From Allacma fusca (taxonomy: Eukaryota > Arthropoda > Collembola > Symphypleona > Sminthuridae), in the NCBI GenBank assembly GCA_947179485.1, contig OX359250.1, positions 43,532,600 to 43,596,599 on the forward strand: DNA of 64,000 nucleotides, in the 5' to 3' direction. Every line of letters starts with the position of its first letter. The first letter of the stretch is position 1. A program made the position numbers and the translations under genes. Shown here in pieces: positions 57,565-64,000 of this stretch. Below the pieces are notes generated by a model. That model saw only the letters and a program-made list of their open reading frames with translations. It was not told the origin of the DNA and searched no databases.

Positions 57565-58751
57565 CAGTGTTGGGTAACCGAAAATTTGGGTTTACGTTAA
57601 CTACTCAAACGTTAATGACAGTCTAAATTCGGTTTTCGTTTTCGTTATTGGTTTTTTAAGAATTCGGTTATGTTTATTAACGGTTAGCAGTTGGATTCAA
57701 TAGCGTTAATCAGTTAATAGCGGTTAATATTAACAATAATGAATACCGTTGAAGAAAAGAATTTTTCGGAATTTTTTAACTGTAATCTAAAGGTTCATTA
57801 AGCATGGTTAATACTTATAATTATTAGCACTAGTATTTTGTTTATTAATTCCTGAAAAGTCTTCGTAACGTTTGTTTCCACCTTTCCAGCAAACAATAAT
57901 ATGATAATCATGCAGGTAGTTTCAGAATAAATAAATTGAAGGTAACCAGTAAATATGGTCTCCACTCATTTTCGATCAAACGTAAAATGGCAACTTGTTC
58001 CAAAATCAAAATGTAGTAATTATTGTTAATAATTTGTAACTGAAAATTTCATGTCATATTAATCACACGGAATTTTAAAAAAAGTAAAATGAAATCTAAC
58101 ATGGAAATGCATATGGGACAGTGACTATTTATTTTCAATTGAATGTTGTGTATCATTATCAAAAATATATATGTATAGATGATTTATCTTTTTAGCGAAA
58201 GTTATAATAATCGAATCCATATCTTTGGTTTCGATATAATATATAAAGTTATAATGACTTGCACTGAACAGTTGTGATATCCTAAAAGGTGCTTCACATC
58301 CGTCGGCAGTGCACATGCACGTAGTGCAGTAACTGTAGTAACAAAAACCTCAAGTCACCGAAATGTATTTTGACGCGTATAATAAACCGAATATAGTATT
58401 TATTTTTGAACACGTGTGGCTATTATGGACATGTTGAATTAAACGATAATTTATAAAGCAAATCAGTATAAATGTTTTACGATTGCATGAAACGATTTTT
58501 GGATTTGAGAAACTTATATCTAATTGTAAGAGTTACCAGTAAATTGTAAGAGTGATCAGGATTTTCAATAACGGATAATAACGTTATTATCATTCGGTTT
58601 ATATTATTTGCTGTCCAGAGGTTTCGGTTTACGTTAAGTTTTTGTTAATCAATTGGAATATGTTAAACGCTATTTCTCATTAACCGTTACTAGGATTTTA
58701 TCGATAATAACGTTATTCATTAACGTTAATCAATAACGTTACCCATCCCTG
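57565..58751. mobile_element. hAT-type MITE with GTTAACGGTTA arrays (1,187 bp)
   Basis: Flanked by CTAGAAAC at 57557-57564 and 58752-58759. Ends are CAGTGTTGGGTAACCG and, inverted, CAGGGATGGGTAACG. Subterminal zones repeat GTTAACGGTTA/AACGTTA words (57590-57740 and 58560-58740). No transposase. Confidence 0.88.
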
Positions 58752-58759
58752 CTAGAAAC

Positions 58760-58950
58760 AAAAAACTAGAATTTTTACCTAGAATTAATAATAATTGTTG
58801 TAAAATCGGTACGTTCATAATGAAGTGCTAAACATTAAAAAGTGTATTAAAACTTACGCAGGAGCTCTTCTCTAATAGAGAGCAATATCTCGTTAACTGC
58901 TAAAGGATTCTGAATGTACGGCAATTTTGACTACGATAACAAGAACTGTT
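58760..58950. other. Short spacer between hAT-type element and duplicated segment
   Basis: Nothing recognised. Confidence 0.35.
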
Positions 58951-59351
58951 TCATGGAAAACATTTAAACTTTGTCGTGAGGCAATAAGCATGTTGAGATT
59001 ACCGAAAATTCCTTTTGTTTCTGTGTTTCACAACTTTTTCTCTTTTCGTCAAGTATAATAATTTGTTTCAAGGATTATCCAAAAAACATGGTACACATTC
59101 CGCTCTTGAAAACAAATTTGAGTCAAACCAAAACTTGCCCCCAATTTACTTTTGGGGCAGAATTTATTTCAACATTGCTCCACATTTCGAACTATGACTC
59201 AATTGTTCACTCCTTGACCTTATCAACATCATGCCACGAAGCGTATAAAATTCGCTACCCACAATATCAAAATAATGTTTTGAATTTTATTGGGCTCACA
59301 AAAAAAAACCCAGGAAAAATCCCGAATCACGTTGTTATTGGCCCCTGGGAC

Positions 59352-60655
59352 CAGGCACTCCGGAATAAGGGGGGACAGGATGGACATTGTCCCTCCCAAA
59401 AAACGGCAGGGAGGGACAGGCTATACTGCTGTCCCCCCCACTTTTAAGAATCAAATTAAACTTTTCTTAACTTTTTGATGTCAAAACTCCTATGAAGCTT
59501 CATTTTTTTAAAATCCTCCAAAACTGCTATTAGATGTACTTAAAAAACTCGCAACAAACTATCTCTTCTAAACAAAAATGTTTACTCAAATGATAAAAAT
59601 CTATCCTGGTATATGCATGCATGTGAAGATCGGGTCATCTAGGTAACTACCACAATTGAGTAGTGAAAGTAGTGGGTCATACTGAAGCCCGATTTAGATT
59701 TTTTAAATCTACCGTATTCATCCTTGATAGTGATTTTGAACTTATTCAAACGATTTTATGTGAGTAATGCAATATTTTCAGGGTTGAAATTGTGTGATAG
59801 CGTGATTATTCAAATAGTAACTAAGGTATTCAACGCAACGCTGCTCATCAACAAATTAGAAGTTGTTTTTCTATTCAACATTCTTTACTATTGCTAAATT
59901 GGGAATATTATTTCCCGCTAAGTATGCCGAACATATTGACCTCCCTTTGCCAGATTGATCCAGGCCAAAATCTTGACCTGGATCAAAAGTTTGAACAATT
60001 TGAAACTTTTGCTTTGAATTTCGTTCCAAATTCATGCCAGACCAATAAATCTGTTCCAAAATGACGGACCAGACAGATAATACCATTCCTGTATTACGAG
60101 CTTAACGGACAATTTGCTAGGAGCAATTTATAAACTCAATAGGTTTTAGCGCGCCAAATTATTGAAAAGAGCACAACTGAGTATTAAAACGTCACCCAAG
60201 GAGTTTATTTCAGGATATTAATAATTAATATGAAAAATGGACGAAAATTGAGGAACAGATCTAGAGGAATGGTTCTACACTTGGACCATGTCAGACCAAA
60301 ATTGAAAGAACAGATTGAACCATTCCCTGACATAGATTGCCAATCAGTTCAATGATTCTTTGATACCTTTATTTGAAATCAGTAAAATTTTGACAGTATT
60401 TAGTGTGTAAGAAAATGCTTCTAATATATGAGATTTAGTTGGTGTCTTCTATGAAAACTTGTTCTTTAAAAAAAATTGGAACAAAAATTAAAAGTTCTAT
60501 ATTTTGCATGCTTATATGAGGTAACTAACGAAAAATAATGTGTAACCCTATACATATATGTACATGCATACGTTTTTATGTGGCCAATAGCAAAGTAACG
60601 AAAACTAATTTGAAAATGTTGTCCCCCCACTTTATTGGACGTTCCGGAGTGCCTG
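59352..60655. mobile_element. hAT-type element with CAGGCACTCCGGAA ends (1,304 bp)
   Basis: Flanked by CCTGGGAC at 59344-59351 and 60656-60663. The 14-bp TIR is CAGGCACTCCGGAA. The empty site is present in copy 1 of the duplicated segment (CCTGGGACCTTAAAC, about 21179-21193). Internal GGGGGGACAG/GTCCCCCC words lie near both ends. No transposase ORF. Confidence 0.92.
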
Positions 60656-60691
60656 CCTGGGACCTTAAACTTTGGCATAGGTCATGCAAAC

Positions 60692-61830
60692 CAGGGTTGC
60701 TGATTTTTTTGATTTTTTTGAAAAAAATCGGATTCATTTGATTTTAATCGGATTTTTTTGATTTAAATCAATATTTTCTGATTTAAATTCAAAATTTTAT
60801 CGTACGATATAATACCCATACAATTTTGTTTATTTTAATTTTCCTAATAATATTGTACGCTGTTTGCACTAACGAATTTTGTACAATTAATAAAACCTGT
60901 TGAGAGAAAATTACATAGGAAAGTCAACTATTATGAAATAAATAGCTGGTTAAAGGCTGGTTCCAAATATCAACACTATTTTTTTTAAACTAGCAATTTC
61001 GAATTGAGTTTTGTCTTTGAAGCCAAACACTGTGTAGGACAATTACCAGCTGTCTCATTTGGATCTTTTTGCAATATATAAATACACACATTATGCACAT
61101 TATACCTATAAATATATATAATTATATAAAATGTGTAGTGTGTACATGTATAGTGTTTCGGGACAGGATGGTAGGGTAAGTCGGGACCGAAACATTATTT
61201 GCAAATTGAGAATATTAAGTTTAAACAAGTGTGAGTCGTTCGATAATATAACATTTAAAAGATGCTAAATTCCTACAGTCAAATCTTACCACTCTAAATA
61301 CTAAATACTACTCTTTTAGAAAGATTGGATTTTGGGATGTTTTTGTAGAGACTGAGTTTCTGCTAGGGACGAGACATATCTGGACATAAGTCTTGCCCCC
61401 GTGTTATTTTGGGGACGGGATCGGAATACATACTTATTTTTGTCACTGGATTTTGAAACGAAACGGAATCTTCTGTGGAACACAACAATTGTCTCCAGCA
61501 AAAGCTCTAGTAATATAATTACAATATTTTAAAACACTCATATTCAAATTTTATGGGACCGTGACAGCTTGACAGATATTTAATATGCAACGCATTCAAA
61601 TTATCCTGAAAATTATCAAAGTCCAAAATAGTCTCATACCCGAAATTCATAAAAACACAAAAATGCACGTTTTACAACGTTTCGAGACATAAAATTACAT
61701 GTTACCTAAACGTGAAAGTTGAATAGTCAATTGTGATTTAAATCAATGATTTATTTGAAAAAAATCAAGTGATTTAAATCTTGATTTAAATCAAGATTAA
61801 AATCAACGTGATTTAAATCAAGCCACCCTG
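60692..61830. mobile_element. hAT-type non-autonomous element, copy 2 (1,139 bp, uninterrupted)
   Basis: Flanked by ATGCAAAC at 60684-60691 and 61831-61838. Same family as 27962-35555. The empty insertion site is visible in the duplicated segment copy 1 (ATGCAAACAAATATAAGAG, about 21207). It shows the BEL/Pao empty site at 61200-61207 and retains a 200-bp block missing from copy 1. GATTTAAATC/GATTTTTTTGA words are packed at both ends. Confidence 0.93.
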
Positions 61831-63185
61831 ATGCAAACAAATATAAGAGCATCTGGAAATAATTTGTCTACAAAATGGGGGAATTTATATTTTAATAGGT
61901 CTTGTACTTATATGGGCAGAGGGGATGTTACTTGCGTACCTTTATGGGCCTAATGTTGCCAAATAATCAAATTCCCGGAGAATGTTTTGCAACTGATACG
62001 CGGTTTCAATACCCGGATGGCATCGCGATTGTCATTCAGGGACAATATGAAAATATTTTATACGCCCAACTTGGTTCGTGAAAATGGGTCCGAAAAAACG
62101 TGGTCCGGTTGGTAACAAACGGTTATCCTACGTCTAATCTTGGGTCAGGCTGTGTATTCTGGTACCCACATTGACCTAAAATTCACTTGTCGTTCATTGG
62201 TCTTGCCTTATTTATACAAAATCCTTACACCAATTTTTCAATATATCTCTTCATTTATAGAAGTTACCCGAATGACACACCCGGGTAATACAAATAAATT
62301 GAACCGCGGAGTGTATTCAATAAAAAATCGGAATATTATTCAAGCCGGTAAATACAGAGCTTATCAATTTGGAAGATTTGTATTCAAGAAATACGTATAT
62401 GGCCCCAATGATTAGTACAACAGATGCGTAAGGTTTAAGCATAAAAATGGACGCCATCAAATATTGCCATGTTCAAAAAATCAAAGAGGCCACAGGCCAC
62501 AATATTTTTTTTAAATCGAGATGGGACAGCGATATTCCACATATTTTCAAGAGAATATGTTTTGTATTCTTGAACAAATACTATAATTTATAATTCGGCT
62601 GGGGATTATTCTTGCAGAATTAATGTAGAAGTTACAAACCTGGGAAAGAAAAATATTTTCAACATTCGAGTCATCCATACCCAGAAAATAAATGAAGTTG
62701 TGTTGCCGAAAATTTTTAGAAGTTGATTAATTGAGCAGCGAACCAAGATACATATTACAGATCTATGTTTTTACTTGATTGTTGGTACAGAAACTGCAAC
62801 TTAACTTACAGGATGACAAAAATAGTCCAACAGTGTCATAAACTCAATTACCATGGGAAAATATTTCCTAAATTCCGTAATTTCTTTCAAAAATACCTGG
62901 AAAAGTTGATTGAGATGTTAACGCATGATGCCGTGATACACGGGCTGATGCAGCAGGGACACCAAGGTATCCCTTTATTACCAATGACACGTATACTTAT
63001 ATTCATCATCATTTGTTAAATTGACATTTTTAATAAGCTATTTTCCAGTTATTTACGTATTTTCCCCACTATTGAGTAATTATTATTCTGCAAGCCGAAA
63101 TGCTGGAACGTTACAAAATGAGCATATTACTACTATAGTTGGAGTACATAACTCAAATCAATCAAACAAATTGTTTATTGTTTAA

Positions 63186-63522
63186 ACCAGAGCTGCGCTC
63201 AAGTTCAAGCAGTACTTGCCAAGTATCAAGTCAGGCCAAGTTCGGAGCAAGTTCGGGATCATGAGCGTTTCTACTTGGTTGAATCGGGTCAAGTTCAAGT
63301 ATTCGCTGGATCCGACCTTGGAACTTCAAGTCGGTTCTGGTCCAAGTGCAAGCCCACAAAATTGACTTGAACTAAGGATCAAGTTCAAGTTCGGGTCTGG
63401 ACATGGATTTTACTTGAACCCGAACTTGCACTTCAAGTACCGATTCAAGTATCTTAGTTCCAACGTTTGCTTCCTTTGTGCGTTCTTCTCCCTCGGTTGT
63501 TCGCACTTCTGCAACACCCATT
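63186..63522. mobile_element. Terminus of an ACTTGA-array hAT-type element
   Basis: CAGAGCTGCGCTCAAGTTCA, followed by dense AAGTTCAAGT words to about 63445, matches the subterminal design of the element at 51368-55697. The far end is not found in the window; the element may continue beyond 64000 past the insertion at 63531-63847. Confidence 0.6.
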
Positions 63523-63530
63523 CTAGAAAC

Positions 63531-63847
63531 TAGTGATGCCAATGGTCTGGTCTGATCCAGTCGTTCGGACCAGACCAAAGACCAAGCTCCGGACCATGGT
63601 CCAGAAAATCATTGAGAGCAATTAAATAATCACATTTCATCCTGCCAAATTTTTATTTTATCCCCAGAAATATAAGTTTTAATTTGTTCCACGGGATTTC
63701 GTTAACTCATAAATTCTGACCAATTGTATCAGGTCTGGTCCAAGTGTTGAATCAAACTGGACCAGACCATACAAATCTGGGACCAGACCGGACCAGACCA
63801 ATAACGGACCATTATAAATGGTCCGGACCAGACCATTGGCATCCTTA
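63531..63847. mobile_element. hAT-type MITE with GGACCAGACC arrays (317 bp)
   Basis: Flanked by CTAGAAAC at 63523-63530 and 63848-63855. Ends are TAGTGATGCCAATGGTCTGG and, inverted, TAAGGATGCCAATGGTCTGG. Most of both arms are GGACCAGACC/GGTCTGGTCC repeats. Non-coding; the ORF over it is an artefact. Confidence 0.9.
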
Positions 63848-64000
63848 CTAGAAACCATCCCTGCAGAGGGCAGAGATATGCACAGAAGCTGGAGCCCACT
63901 TTCATTTGGAGTGACTGTTGCGTATTGTGTAAATCGTCGTGCTTAAAACTATGCTTCTAATTTTTCATCATTTTTGAAAAACTGTTGAAGTAAATTGTCC

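Larger units (their letters stand above)
58951..63183. repeat. Duplicated segment, copy 2, interrupted by two hAT-type elements
   Basis: It aligns with 20770-22533: the first block is 58951-59351, the second 60664-60691, and the third 61839-63183. The gaps are exactly the hAT-type insertions at 59352-60655 and 60692-61830 with their duplications. Scattered substitutions and small indels separate the two copies, so the duplication is older than the insertions. No conserved ORF. Confidence 0.85.

Noticed and set aside
63372-63578. ORF over the right-end repeats
   Set aside because: It spans the ACTTGA and GGACCAGACC arrays of two hAT-type elements.
1-64000. CRISPR arrays, bacterial operons, tRNA or rRNA genes
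   Set aside because: No regular spacer-repeat structure, no operon spacing, and no clover-leaf or rRNA-like sequence was recognised; the only tRNA-related sequence is the retrotransposon primer site.

Overview
This is eukaryotic nuclear DNA, AT-rich, with intron-split genes whose exons join in phase through GT/AG sites, dense non-autonomous DNA transposons, a BEL/Pao and a Ty3/gypsy element, and an R2-like non-LTR remnant. The gene set (a striated-muscle Zasp-type protein, a DUF229 protein, SENP8, a NOT1-like protein) and the transposon set point to an arthropod, most likely a crustacean such as a parasitic copepod. The species is an inference and cannot be proved from the sequence.

All four host genes lie on the minus strand in the first 25 kb. 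(1) 1.1-8.6 kb: a ZM-motif protein of the Zasp/ALP-Enigma type, nine phase-compatible exons, no PDZ domain seen; it may run off the left edge. (2) 13.0-15.9 kb: SENP8-type deneddylase, three exons, 217 aa, with its catalytic His-Asp-Cys and oxyanion Gln. (3) 17.5-20.3 kb: a six-exon, 627-aa protein equivalent only to the C-terminal domain of CCR4-NOT scaffold NOT1. (4) 22.6-24.8 kb: a three-exon, 686-aa type II membrane DUF229 protein.

From 25 kb on the window is almost entirely mobile DNA. At 27.8-38.4 kb there is a multi-level nest: a long-TIR element with 9-bp target duplications contains a hAT-type element (8-bp duplication), which contains an intact BEL/Pao retrotransposon with 543-bp LTRs that look identical. 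The right arm of the same outer element holds a second inserted element, which itself holds a Harbinger-like MITE. At 39.1-48.2 kb a nearly intact Ty3/gypsy element has gag, pol and two overlapping 3' frames, one of them envelope-like. At 50.1-55.9 kb a decayed transposon gene is split by a 4.3-kb hAT-type insertion that carries a frameshifted R2-like retrotransposon, itself split by another hAT element.

A 1.75-kb segment next to the DUF229 gene (20.77-22.53 kb) recurs at 58.95-63.18 kb. There it is interrupted by two hAT-type elements, so the first copy supplies the empty sites for both. In total I resolve eight bounded hAT-type elements with exact 8-bp duplications, most with their own subterminal motif array, plus mariner-, Harbinger- and Mutator-like ones. 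Most element ends below are set by matching target duplications, often checked against an uninterrupted copy in the same window.
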